64,000 bases of DNA, from contig CM036209.1 in the NCBI GenBank assembly GCA_020631735.1, positions 624,743 to 688,742 on the forward strand. Reading direction: 5' to 3'. Each line of letters begins with the position of its first letter. The first letter of the stretch is position 1. The DNA is from Saccharum officinarum (Eukaryota > Streptophyta > Magnoliopsida > Poales > Poaceae). Under the pieces are notes generated by a model that did no database searches, had not been told where the DNA came from, and was given only the letters and a program-made list of their open reading frames with translations. Both the position numbers and the translations under genes were made by a program. Below are positions 1 to 10,109 of this stretch, piece after piece.

Positions 1-240
1 GACCTATTCCACCTGCCGATTGAAACTTTCCACGATCTATTCCTTGGAGTTGTCCGCAGCAACGTCCTGGCGGCAGCTGTGCTCCTTCGCGTCAATAGAA
101 GACTCGTCGCGTTCTGGCTCCTGGCAGCGACATCGCCATTGCGTGCGTCACCAGCACAAGACGTTGATCTTGGTGGCGACGGGCTGCTGCTACCCTGTAG
201 GTGTTCAGGTAGGTCATCGTGTATGCTTGATATGCAGTAA
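1..240 (+). other. Open frame from window edge, unidentified
   Basis: Frame 1 is open from the first base to a TAA at 238-240, giving 79 codons rich in Leu, Ala and Val. It could be the end of an exon lying mostly outside the window or chance. I recognise no family. Codons near 60-210 are GC-rich compared with the AT-rich sequence that follows, which mildly favours a former coding or 5' leader sequence. Confidence 0.15.
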
Positions 241-1695
241 GTTGGCAGTGAAGCCTCTTCCCCATAATCGTTCAGCTCCAAAAAGTGATGTAACTTGTGA
301 TTTCTGTCAAATGACACATTATATAATATTAAAACATGAAAACATAGGTCCATGTCAACTGACAAATTATGGGCAGTTGACAGTGGAGATTTATCAGATC
401 TATCAAACATTGTACTGAAGAATCCATATGCATAAATCATATAATTATCAATCGAGTTTGGTTATTAATATTAGCAATTTAGCCTGTTGCCGGATATGTA
501 CAGTAGGCTAGGTATTTTCAGTTTCCATTCAGTTAGCGTTTTAGACATTCAGATAGTATCTTCCAGAGTTCATAATCAATTTTCTCTTCTCATGCACTGC
601 CAATTAGATGAGAGATCGCAAAGACGATGTACTACAATCTCCAAATTGCACACATTTTTTAGTTGAACAGACGCACGTTAACTCTGACAATTCGTTACTG
701 ATGACGGAATGATTTTACAATGTTTTGCTGATGAACTCATGATTTCAACAGACTTCAAACTTGACTCACCAGAGCACACGTCGAGGAATGGATTCGATGC
801 AGCGGGAAGGACTCGTCGTTGCTGGCTTGCTTGCGTCACATTCTCCAACCAAGGCAACATCGGTTCCTGCTCCTCCCATCCGCCTGACGCTGCAACACTG
901 GGGAGTGAATATAGGGCAGCACAGTTGGGATCTCTCCGGCGCACGTACGGCGGAATCTCTCCATGAGGATGCTGCGACATCACGACGAAGAGGAGCTGGG
1001 GACCAAATCGAGCAGGAGCGCGGGAAGGATTGCGCGCGCGATGGGAAAGTTCAACACGAGCGCGGAAAGGATTGTGCGCGCGCGGGGCAGGCACCATGGC
1101 GAGCGATTTCGGCAGATGGCTAGCGAGCGCGGCGTGGTATCTATGCCAAGCGGAATTCTAGGGATAGCACGTTTGCTATTTTAGCAAACCATATAGCACA
1201 GCTATTGGAGATTAATTTTTGTTGTAAAATTTCAAATATAGCATACACAATAAGGATACAACATCTGTTGGAGATGCTCTAACTACTTTTGCTTTAAGAT
1301 TTACAAAGATTTCTAGAAAAGGTGCACCGGAGCACTTCTGGATTCTATAGTATCTGTGCTTTTGGATTATCGCCACGAGGAGGCTCACGAGTTTTTGTAC
1401 GGATAACACGTGCTACCTCCTCCGTCCCAACAAGAATAGATTTGTGGACTCAAAATTTGTTCCACAATAAATCTCATTTATTTTCTTGGAGTTTTTGACG
1501 GTCAACGTACCCATTTATCTCTCATCGACATCATGCTCAATGGTTGATGTAGTGGGGTGCAATAACATTTATTATATTTTTGGAATTGCTCCAGCCCCTC
1601 GGTAAGTGGTGAGTGTTGTTACAGTTAATAAGTTTAATAAGGTATTTTTCTCTTGTTTTGCTAATCTATCCTAAACTTGCTAGAAACCTTTTCTT
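241..1695. other. Intergenic, no gene recognised
   Basis: Short overlapping frames at 680-1180 lie in a GC-rich stretch and show no domain. A Stowaway-like end (cctcctccgtcccaa) is visible near 1416-1431 without a clear partner. Nothing else can be supported. Confidence 0.5.
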
Positions 1696-1698
1696 TTA

Positions 1699-1890
1699 GG
1701 CCAGTTTCAGTGGGATTTCATCAGAGTTTTATGGACATTAAATAGGCTGATGTGGCACCACATTGATGAAGAGAGAGATGATAAGAGTTTCATGGAGTAG
1801 AGAGAGTTTTATGATATTAAAACTCTTCTGTACTGTTTTAAAATAATGATGCATTGGTAACAGGGTCATGAAATTCTCACTGAGACTGGC
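1699..1890. mobile_element. Tourist-like MITE (PIF/Harbinger type)
   Basis: The 192-bp element starts GGCCAGTTTCAGTGGGATTT, and its reverse-complemented end reads GCCAGTCTCAGTGAGAATTT, an imperfect terminal inverted repeat of about 20 bp. It is flanked by TTA at 1696-1698 and 1891-1893, the target duplication expected for this superfamily. It has no coding capacity. The right TTA is shared with the next MITE. Confidence 0.75.
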
Positions 1891-1893
1891 TTA

Positions 1894-2127
1894 GCCCCTT
1901 CATTTCACGGGGAATGACCCCTGGCCGGAGTCATTACTTAACTTATATGTTATATAATCATTTCACGGGGAATGACCCCTGGCCGGAGTCATTACTTAAC
2001 TTATATGTTATATAATCATTTCACGGGGAATGACCCCTGGCCGGAGTCATTACTTAACTTATATGTTATATAAGAATTCATTGGCCGGAATGATTCCTAG
2101 CTTGATATGTCCTAACCGAACGTGGCC
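1894..2127. mobile_element. Tourist-like MITE with internal tandem triplication
   Basis: The element lies between TTA at 1891-1893 and TTA at 2128-2130. Its right end (ccgaacgtggcc) resembles the end of the MITE at 57518-57634 (ccgaacaaggcc). Most of the interior is three copies of a 58-bp unit. It abuts the preceding MITE, so one inserted into the TTA duplication of the other. The left terminus is a weaker match than the right. Confidence 0.6.
1901..2074. repeat. 58-bp tandem repeat, three copies
   Basis: Units start at 1901, 1959 and 2017, each with catttcacggggaatgac, and look identical apart from the end of the third copy. Identical units suggest recent expansion. The array sits inside the Tourist-like MITE. 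Confidence 0.9.
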
Positions 2128-2163
2128 TTAGGGACAAAGGAGTACCTCCGTTTAGAGAAACTT

Positions 2164-2389
2164 AGGGCAGTCATAATGCTAAAAACTAATCATAATTTCT
2201 ATGTGTATTAATTTATTTATATAAAACTACACTTAGAAACTACGTTCCTAATGGATAGTTTCTATGAAATAATCTTTTGTGCAATCACATGCATCCTCTC
2301 TGTCATCTATCAATCACATCTCCTCGTGCCTTGGTTTCAATGTAGACAACCATCTTTCTTCAATCTCTCTCTCTTCTTTAATTGTAGTA
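2164..2389. mobile_element. MITE copy cut by assembly gap
   Basis: Sequence from about 2250 matches, in opposite orientation, the MITE at 31201-31447: both carry a run of the type caatcacat-n-ctctct followed by a TTGGTTT/TTGGTTC block. The copy runs into the gap at 2390, so its right end is not visible. Confidence 0.5.
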
Positions 2390-2489
2390 NNNNNNNNNNN
2401 NNNNNNNNNNNNNNNNNNNNNNNNNNNNNNNNNNNNNNNNNNNNNNNNNNNNNNNNNNNNNNNNNNNNNNNNNNNNNNNNNNNNNNNNN
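2390..2489. other. Assembly gap (100 N)
   Basis: Exactly 100 N, a conventional scaffold gap of unknown true size. It removes the rest of the Copia polyprotein region whose gag lies at 2490-3540, and whatever joined it to the MITE on the left. Confidence 0.99.
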
Positions 2490-3550
2490 TCGCCCCCGAG
2501 TCGAGGTACCACCATCGGCTCTGACTCGTCTTCCGTCCAGCTCCCGTGGACCTGCACACGCGGCTCCATCAAGGTGAACAACCGGCGGCGCAGACCTCTG
2601 CTCCAGCTCCGCCATCTCTGCTTCGCCGCTCTCCGCGCAGAACACCCCCATCAGGAGCGCGTGCTCGCCGTCGCTGTCATCCCGAGCAAGGTGCGCCTCC
2701 TCCTTCCTCCCGGCTTCTTGTTTAGGCACTCCCGCCCAGTGCCCCACCTCGCCACACTTGCGGCAAGCATTGGGGTCGGGGAACTTCTTCTTTCCCCTCT
2801 TCTTCTCCGCCGGTGCCTTGCCACGCTGCTTTCCGCCGTTGCCGCCGCCACGGTCACCGCCACCGCGACTGGAGCCTTCCCTGGTCTTGCGTTTCTCCTT
2901 CATCCGCGCCGACCACTCCTCCTCTGTCAACAGCAGCTTGGGCTTCTCCTTCTCCGGCGCGCGCGATCCTCCACCGCGCGGAGCCGCCCGGTGACGTCCT
3001 CGAGCGACAATGTGACAAGTCCAGCATCGTCTCGATGGACAGGGCAAGCTGCGCGTATTTGGCCGGCACGACGCGCAGCAGCTTGGCCACGACGTCCTCG
3101 TCGTCGACCAGCTTGCCGTAGGTGGCCAGCTGACTCGCGATCGACTGCAGCCGAAGCGCGAAGTCCTCCACGGCCTCTCCGGGCTTGAAACGAAGGTCGT
3201 CGAACTCGCGGCGCAGCTGCTGCGCCTTCGCCTTCTTGGCTCGGTCCGAGCCGAGGCGGAAGGACGCAAGCATGTCCCACGCCTCCTTCGCCGTGTTCTT
3301 CGACCCAATGGCCTCATGGAACACGGACGGCGTGGACGCCATGAGCGCCTCCATGACGCCCACCTCCGCATCCTCACCGGCATTGCCGGTCTCCACCACC
3401 GCCCACCACCGCCGCGCGCGCAGCTTCCACTTCATGTGGACAGCCCACTCGCCGTAGTTGGTGCGGGTGAGCATCGGCCAGGTATTGGACCCGCCGACCT
3501 CCCTCACCGTGCGCACCTCTACTGCGGCTGGGATGCCGAGGCCAGCTGCC
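2490..3550 (-). pseudogene. Copia gag and start of protease, frameshifted remnant
   Basis: On the minus strand one frame (3516 to about 3005) encodes a UBN2-type Copia Gag. It contains WPMLTRTNYGEWAVHMKWKL near the start, then EAWDMLASFRLG and LVDDEDVVAKLLRVVP. A second frame continues with a basic stretch and a zinc knuckle beginning CRKCGEVGHWA, whose last Cys is lost to another frame change. The Copia protease signature WYLDSGA appears in a third frame next to the gap. Integrase, reverse transcriptase and RNase H are not seen. The neighbouring PBS and LTR at 3657-4111 make this the 5' part of an element inserted in the NLR gene. Confidence 0.8.
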
Positions 3551-3656
3551 TCTCCATGGCCGCTGCTGCAGCCGCTGCCGCAGCTGCCTCTGCACCGCCC
3601 CCTGCGCCCGCTGCAGCAGTGTCTATCACCGGCGACTACACCCAGCGACTTGTACG

Positions 3657-3668
3657 GCTCCGATACCA
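3657..3668 (-). other. Primer binding site (initiator Met tRNA type)
   Basis: The minus strand reads TGGTATCGGAGC, one base different from the usual plant Copia PBS complementary to initiator tRNA-Met. It lies two bases inside the LTR end at 3671. Confidence 0.8.
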
Positions 3669-3670
3669 GG

Positions 3671-4111
3671 TGTTGGCACTAGCACCTAATGCCCAGGTGA
3701 GCAGCACCTGCTCCCCTTCCCTCTCCCTCTCCCCTGAACCAAGGAAGAAGAAGAGCAGAGCTCTTGTTCTGCACACACACACTGCTCAGTTGCAGCTGAA
3801 ACTGAAGTCACAAGAGATGGTGGCAAGAGCTACTTTTTCCATTGCATTGCTTCCTAATTTATACAAGCAAGCTACCAACTACATAGTACATGATGGTATG
3901 GCTGAGTACAGCCCCCATCACCTTGGTACAGCCAAGACATGACTGGTGTACCTCTACCTACTCCTAGAGCATGGTATACATCACCTTCTACCAACTATAG
4001 TACTAGTGATGGCCTATTGCCATACAAGCTGCAGTGTTCAGGGCTGGACAGCAGAGCTGACCATGTACCTGCCCTTGACTGCAATGGAGAATCAACAGAT
4101 TATGTCTAACA
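3671..4111 (-). repeat. 5' LTR of truncated Copia element
   Basis: On the minus strand the 441-bp LTR begins TGTTAGACATAATCTG at 4111 and ends TGCCAACA at 3671, next to the PBS. It abuts NLR coding sequence: the resistance-gene reading frame runs up to 4112 and then stops making sense. The partner LTR is not in the window, so the target duplication cannot be tested. Confidence 0.8.
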
Positions 4112-4698
4112 ATAGTAAGGTGGCGTGACGTCCCATTTGTGCTTGAGCTGCAACCTTCTTCCAGCCTGAAAACAAGATTTCCTCTGCTGCCTTTGAAATG
4201 CTGATTTCACGCATGAGATCATGGACTTGACAAGAGTCAATTACTTTTTGGCTGAAATATGTTGTTTTGTTTGGTAGTATCATGCTCCTGTCAATGAGTT
4301 CCATGAAGTGGCTCTCAGCTATTTCTACAACAGACTTACCAAGCACCTCTGTTGAGTAACCCTCGGCAATCCACCGGCGCACCAATCGGGTTCGTTTAAT
4401 ATCTTGATCTTCAGGAAAGATAGACAGATATAAGAACAAGGCTTTAGATGATAAGGTAAACCATCGTAGCTCTTACTGAGGACATTTTTAATATTTTTGA
4501 GCCCTTCATTCATCTCCAACTCAGCACCGATATGTGAATTCAATTTTTTCCACTCCATGAGAGTTTTTGATTGCTTTGCCAAGAAGCCACCTATGGTCAC
4601 TATTGCAAGGGGAAGTCCTTTGCACTTCTTCATAATCAATTCGGCCTCCTCATGCAACTCAGGGCACTCCTCATTTAATTTGTAATCTTCCCAAATAC
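4112..4698 (-). pseudogene. NLR exon 3: ARC2 and winged-helix part, truncated
   Basis: From the CAG acceptor at 4699-4701 the exon gives VFGKIT, then (one base shifted) NEECPELHEEAELIMKKC, GLPLAIVTIGGFLAKQ, SYDGLPYHLKPC, and (shifted again near 4440) FLYLSIFPEDQDIKRTRLV. The VHDLMREIS stretch stands where other NLRs have the MHD motif. Coding ends at QMGRHATLL against the Copia LTR, so every LRR is missing. Both shifts look like loss of one T from a T run. Confidence 0.8.
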
Positions 4699-5340
4699 CT
4701 GAAATAGATTCAGATTTCAGCACAGATATATGAACGTCATTTCAGAACATATATAAAAAAGAATTATTGTGGGATACATACTTGTATTTCTATTTTTTTC
4801 CCCTTAAAGTACTGTACAATGTGGTTTTTGCCCTTAAAGGTGAATGCTTGTATTATACTATTTGAGACTTGATAAACTGCTCCCAAAATACCTGAACATA
4901 ATTACATAAGTAAACTGCATAATTAGTTGCCTGCACACATCTGGACTAGAATAATAGGTCCTTGCAAGCTAGGTTTATGTTTTTTTTTTCTAAAAAAAAA
5001 TCTATGCTATTTAGCTGTTGGCCTGGTTTGTTTTACAAGGCCGTACGTGTGTTACAATAAAACTAATCCTGTCAGTTGCTTTACACCCACCATAAGCTAG
5101 TAAGACTTCACATTTGCATATATGTAACCCTATAAAATGCATATTCTTTGCTACATCCAACAAATCATGTAATATAGAAGTTTCTGCCATGATCACTGCC
5201 AATTAAAAGCTAGAGAAAATTTTATTACTGGTGGTTCATAGCTGGCATCATGCTGATTTTTTGAACCAAACACGATTAACTTACAGAAACAGTCATTGAC
5301 TATCATTCTATCACTGTCGATTCTAGAGCCAACAGAAAAT

Positions 5341-5743
5341 AAAACAACATCTCTTGAGTCTTGAGTGTCCCCCGCATGAAGCCTCATTAGTGACCATCCC
5401 ACCTAACGCTTAGTCCAAAGTCTGCGAAGTCTAGACTACAAAATTAAATGAACTGTTGTGTCATGTGCTTTTTGTATAAAAATAAAATCAGTGGTGGTGA
5501 CGACAGTATGTGTTGGTGGAAACTCGACATACATAAATGTTTGGGAAAGATAAAACAATATCTCTTGAGTCTTGAGTGTCCCCCGCATGAAGCCTCATTA
5601 GTGACCATCCCACCTAACACTTAGTCCAAAGTCTGTGAAGTCTCGATTACAAAATTAAATGAACTGTTGCGTCATGTGCTTTGTATAAAAATAAAATCAG
5701 TGGTGGTGACGACAGTATGTGTTGGTGGACACTTTGACATACT
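5341..5743. repeat. Direct duplication, unit about 190 bp, period 211 bp
   Basis: The unit starting aaaacaacatctcttgag at 5341 recurs at 5552 (aaaacaatatctcttgag). Each copy ends in a tggtgacgacagtatgtg block followed by gacatac, at 5531 and 5742. A few substitutions and a short indel separate the copies. Confidence 0.85.
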
Positions 5744-5879
5744 TCGACTATGTGCCATGGTTGTTGCTTCTTCACTCCTTCAGTTAATTAGCTGCTACTA
5801 GTTAATTATTTTAATGTATACATAAATCATTTCGAGCAAGTAGTGTATTACATGTATACATAAATAAATTGGTGGGAAA

Positions 5880-7017
5880 TGGGAAAAAGATTGGATTTTG
5901 GGACGATAACTGGTTTGGGAACTCAAGTTTAATTTGGCAATACACTTCTGGCCCTTGTATGTGATAAAATAATCAGCAAGGGATCACTATTTCAGAAGCG
6001 TGGGATGGAGAAAACCTGAAGTTGACATTCAGGAGAAATATTTGAGAATTTGATGTAAATGTGGTTTGAATTACAAATAGTTGAAAGCCTAAATTTGTCC
6101 ACATGGATGAAGATCATATAATCTGGAAATTTAGTTCTAGTGGGTGCTATTCTGAACAACCTCTTTATGCAGAGATTAATCAAAGAGGGGCGACTCATGT
6201 TTATGTCCATACTGTGTGGAAGCTTCAAGTTCCACCAAGAGTACAATTTTTTTTCTGGCTTTTAACTAATAATAGGCTATTAACTAGAGATAACTTGGAC
6301 ACAAGAAGAAATATGGATGACCCAACATGTCTGTTTTGCTCTGAGTTGGAATCAATGTCTCACTTGTTCTTTAATTGCTGTGCGGCAAGGAGAATACAGA
6401 GCTTCATCTGTGAGTTGCTGTTAATCAAACTAGGAGATGACTTTGATCTAGTGGCTCGTTTTTTGATAGTTTACAAGAAACATATTATAACTAATACTGT
6501 TAGCTCTGCTGTGTTAATTATAGTATCTTTGGTAATTACGCAATACCTACTGCTTTCAGGGAGCTACATAGTTGGGAGAAAGGAAGCTGGTGCCGAGAGT
6601 GGTTGGAATGTTGAGAAGTGGCTAGCATTGGTCAAGTCAGAGATCCAAGTGGAGGTGGAGAAATGGCAAAGCGCGTGGAAAGAACAGCACAACAGCCTCC
6701 GCGGTTATGCTGGGAGGAGACCAGGGGACTAGGGGAGTATGGATACTGGATACATCAGGTTTGGGTCGATCAGCTGCTCAACTCTTGAAGGCGGTGTTCA
6801 ACGTTGCAAGTTCACCTCAAGATGAAGAAATGATATCATCTGAGTTAGCCATCCAATCTAGTGTTTGTAATAATCTGCTGTTGGACAGTTAAGTTTTGAA
6901 GTTTAAAGACATGTGGTATTAGGTGGCGGGTGCGCCTAGAATACACTGGAACGATCTTGGATGTTTGGCGCTTTATATGCAAATAAAGCAGGGAAACCTA
7001 TTATATATATAAAAAAA
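5880..7017 (+). mobile_element. L1-type LINE 3' fragment (ORF2 C-terminus)
   Basis: After a decayed stretch, codons from 6103 encode the zinc-binding tail of plant LINE reverse transcriptases: IIWKFSSSGCYSEQPLYAEI, WKLQVPPRVQFFFWLLTNNR, LLTRDNLDTRR and CLFCSELESMSHLFFNC. The fragment ends in an AT-rich tail with A7 at about 7011-7017. It lies antisense in NLR intron 2 and lacks the polymerase core, so it is 5' truncated. Confidence 0.8.
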
Positions 7018-7107
7018 TGACAAGAGACAGAATGAATGAACCGGAGGATTCACAAATTTCAATTCTGAACCATTCTATACGAGTAATTATAATTAAGCTA
7101 AAAATAC

Positions 7108-7717
7108 CTTCTCTGTGAAGAGGTCATGTGCGTCCTTTTCTTCTAGGACTTTGAGGTCCACAATGTGCGTTGTCTTTGATGAACAATGCTGAGCAATGTT
7201 ATTTAACCTTGTGGTGACTATGATCCGGCTTTCTGTTACCATTCTAGGGAAATGACTCTGTACATCGTCCCATTCTTTGGTGGTAGATAAATCATCAAGA
7301 ACAATCAAGTATTTTTTCCCATCTAAAATGTCATGGTTCCATTGCTTCTCACCACTCAGTTGCTCAGACAAACCATTAAGAACTTCTGTAGCATTGAAAG
7401 GCCGCTTTACTGTGACACAAGCACGCTTATCAAACATAGCGTTGAGCTCTTGGCTTTGATAGACATCTTTAACCAGTGTGGTTTTGCCAAGACTACCCAT
7501 TCCCCATACAGAGATGACCTCGAAATCTTGGCTAACTTCATCAACTTGAGAATTTGTGACTTTTCGCTCTGTCGGCCAATGAGCTTAGATTCCTTGAAAG
7601 TAGTTACATTTGTCTCCATGCGAGTGAGATACTTTCCATCCCAGAGTTACTGCCATCAAGAGTGTCTGTGGTTGAGCTAGGCCCCGGATCCACTGAACAT
7701 GCTATATCTTGTGAACC
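7108..7717 (-). pseudogene. NLR exon 2: canonical second NB-ARC, frameshifted
   Basis: After a CTTTAG acceptor the exon holds a short linker, then KESKLIGRQSEKSQ and a textbook P-loop VISVWGMGSLGKTTLV. It continues with kinase-2 YLIVLDDLSTTKEWDD, RNBS-B SRIIVTTR and DAHDLFTEK. Two apparent one-base deletions, near 7620-7640 and near 7527-7531 (inside GCCAAGATT), put the linker and P-loop in different frames. The donor after AAG at 7108 is GTATTT. Confidence 0.8.
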
Positions 7718-7754
7718 CTAAAGTACAAACACATAAGTTAGGTGTTGCTTTCTA

Positions 7755-7892
7755 CCCCCTCCGTTCCAAATTATGACATTTTGACTTTTCTACATACATT
7801 GCTTTCACAATGTATCAATATCAATACACAGTGTATATCTAAGTGACATATCTAGAAAAGCCAAAACGTCTTATAATTTGGAATGGAGGGAG
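7755..7892. mobile_element. Stowaway-like MITE in NLR intron 1
   Basis: The 138-bp element has terminal inverted repeats CCCCCTCCGTTCCAAATTAT and CTCCCTCCATTCCAAATTAT (reverse complement of the right end). TA flanks it at 7753-7754 and 7893-7894. It is of Tc1/mariner type and lies in intron 1 of the NLR gene. Confidence 0.85.
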
Positions 7893-8155
7893 TAGTTCAC
7901 AAGGCAATGTTTAGCTTATGTTTTTTTTAAAAAAATACTGAATATGTGTATGTAATAATTTTCTATTCCATGTAAATTCCTTTCTTGAACCATACTAGAT
8001 CGAATATCAAGCAGTTTGTCAATCAAGAGGTGCAAGAAGGTTAGCAGGTGGATACTAAGTTCATCACATTTACAAAAAAAACTAAGTTCATTATTTAGTT
8101 ATGAGAGAAGTTGAACCAGATCAAAATGGGATTATTTTAGGGACCTGAATATTAC

Positions 8156-8663
8156 CTTGTCGTAGAAAGCATGGAGGGCTTTACCAGGGAACAATTGCTT
8201 GTGCTCCGGTAGCAGCAGAGTCGATGGTTCAACACACAAGCTTGCAACTTTTACATGCTCCGTGCACACTAGGACTCGACTTCCTTTCTTGTTAGTCGGG
8301 AAGCATGTTCTGATCTGGTCCCACTCATCCATAGTGGATAGGTTATTAACCACAATAAGGTAACTCTTCTCATTCAAGAATTTCCTGAATTCGTCAACCA
8401 AATCATCTTCCTTGGCCACCCACAACCTCCGCAGATCTTGAGCTTCATCAGGAGCTGACGTATGCATCTTTGTTTCTTCCTCTAGAGAATCTACAGCGAA
8501 CTGCATCACAATATCTTGCAGAATCGCTGCTGTATTGAGAGGAGGCACCATACTAATCCAGGCATGGTACTGGAACTTCCTGACCCTTTTGAGGCCATCG
8601 TATGCTCTCTTGACGATGGATTTCTCCCCAAGAACATCACTTGTTCCCCATACACCGATTACT
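8156..8663 (-). pseudogene. NLR exon 1, part b: degenerate first NB-ARC
   Basis: Across the Copia insertion the frame resumes as LRVIGVWGTSDVLGEKS. The P-loop that is normally GMGGVGKTT is GTSDVLGEKS, which breaks the GxxxxGK[ST] spacing. Kinase-2 is LIVVNNLST instead of LIVLDDLWT, losing both acidic residues. RNBS-B is GSRVLVCTEHV. ATP binding by this domain is therefore doubtful. The exon ends with AAG at 8156 followed by GTAATA on the minus strand. Confidence 0.8.
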
Positions 8664-8668
8664 CTAAG

Positions 8669-9156
8669 TGTAGGGAAACGGGTAGGCTACGCTAGCTAAT
8701 CTACCGCGTACATCCAAGAAACTTGCGAGTAGGAGATCATAGATCGTTACCACTAGACGCACAGCGCAGCGGAAGAAGTCGCGCGTCGGTGTGGATGAAG
8801 TAGTCGATCACGTCCCACGAACCGAGCTCCTCGTCCTTGATCCCAGCAGCCGATCAGCGCAGCAGTCGCAGCAGCGCCTCTACGGAGTCCACACGTACGG
8901 GGATGGAACGCCGGGCGTCGGTGTGCTAGCACCGTGCGCACGGCAAGGGCGGCGGCCGAGAAGGGAGGGTGCGACTAGGAGGGGAGGTGCGGCGACTGAT
9001 CATCGGCGCCCCTAGCCCCTCCCACATATATATAGGGCGTACAAATGGGCTTCTATCTCATAGGCTCATTAGTAACCCTAATCCCTTTTTGGATCAATAT
9101 CCTCTTGGGCCTTTAATCCGTATTGTGATGATGGGCTCTCGGGCATATCACCAACA
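8669..9156 (-). repeat. 3' LTR of complete Copia element
   Basis: The plus strand reads TGTAGGGAAACGGG to ATATCACCAACA. It is 488 bp, with no indel relative to the other LTR (constant offset of 6893). Both LTRs carry a TATATATA box on the minus strand (about 9024-9034 here). Confidence 0.97.
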
Positions 9157-9168
9157 ATCTCCCACTTG
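9157..9168 (-). other. Polypurine tract of Copia element
   Basis: The minus strand reads CAAGTGGGAGAT directly before the 3' LTR, the expected site for plus-strand priming. Confidence 0.75.
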
Positions 9169-10109
9169 CACTAGAGACAATCATCTATGCAAGTTTTCCA
9201 ACATTCCAAACCCCTTAAGTGTGTGACCCGTTAGGTTCATGTGTAGATGGTTGTGAGTGGAAACCATTTCCGAATCACTAGTCAATAGCGGCACCTAGCA
9301 GGGCATAGTGACTCACAAATACACATAAAGATCATATCGGCCGAACCTTAGATATACTCATACACTGATCCTTTTGCCACACGATACCAGTCAAGCTCAA
9401 GGCGAGATGCGTGCCACCCTTGTGATAGCTCGACCATTCTCTCGATCTAATAGTGGATTCTATTCATGACTAACCTTTAGTCATTATGATTAACTCTTTA
9501 ATCACTTTGGCATGGCCATGCACTTTCTAATCCATCTATCTCGAGGGGCCCAGAGATATCTCTCCTGTTATCTAGGAGGGGCAAATTCCATCTTGATCCG
9601 CACACATCCCATTCCATGTTTCATGATACACCTGTAAGCTACTTTTATAACTACCCATTTACGGAGTAGCGTTTAGCAACCCCAAGATGCACCACTACAC
9701 ACAGTGAGAAACAATGGCAATCTCAGGTCTAAGGATCCAGTAGGTATAACACTCAAGAACAACTGATGGCACATTCAAAATAACAATCCCAGTATTGTCT
9801 TGGAGTGGGTCAATCCAACACCATGTTCACTAACATGTGTCCACATCATTAATCTGATATCTCCATATCTATGATCCGTGAAACATGATCATCAATTAAT
9901 GCATGTGCTAGTCTCTACGTCGTTATTGTCCCACATAACGACATAAACTAGGGATAATTTAGAACAACATCATTACAAACAAAGAGTTTCACGATCAAGT
10001 CACGTACTTGATAATCAATATAAATGATAATCATCCATGGAACAAATAACAATTATTTATTATTACATAAACATACTCATGACATAACACTCTCCCACGC
10101 ACAATAGAA
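9169..10109 (-). other. 3' untranslated region of Copia element
   Basis: About 940 bp between the polyprotein stop and the polypurine tract, with no open frame or recognised motif. Confidence 0.7.

Larger units (their letters stand above)
4699..7107 (-). other. NLR intron 2 with inserted repeats
   Basis: The intron, inferred from a GT donor at 7107-7106 and an AG acceptor at 4700-4699, is about 2.4 kb. It contains a LINE fragment (5880-7017) and a 211-bp direct duplication (5341-5743). The rest is AT-rich with no coding signal. Confidence 0.6.

Noticed and set aside
2251..2581. Open frames that run through the N gap
   Set aside because: Frames crossing unknown bases are artefacts; only the flanking gag and WYLDSGA sequences carry meaning.
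6103..6732. Possible host gene in the NLR intron
   Set aside because: The sequence is the zinc-binding tail of a LINE reverse transcriptase, with an A-rich end.
8753..9015. Short open frames in the LTR on both strands, repeated identically at 15646-15908
   Set aside because: They lie in the two identical LTRs; duplication explains the match and no domain is present.
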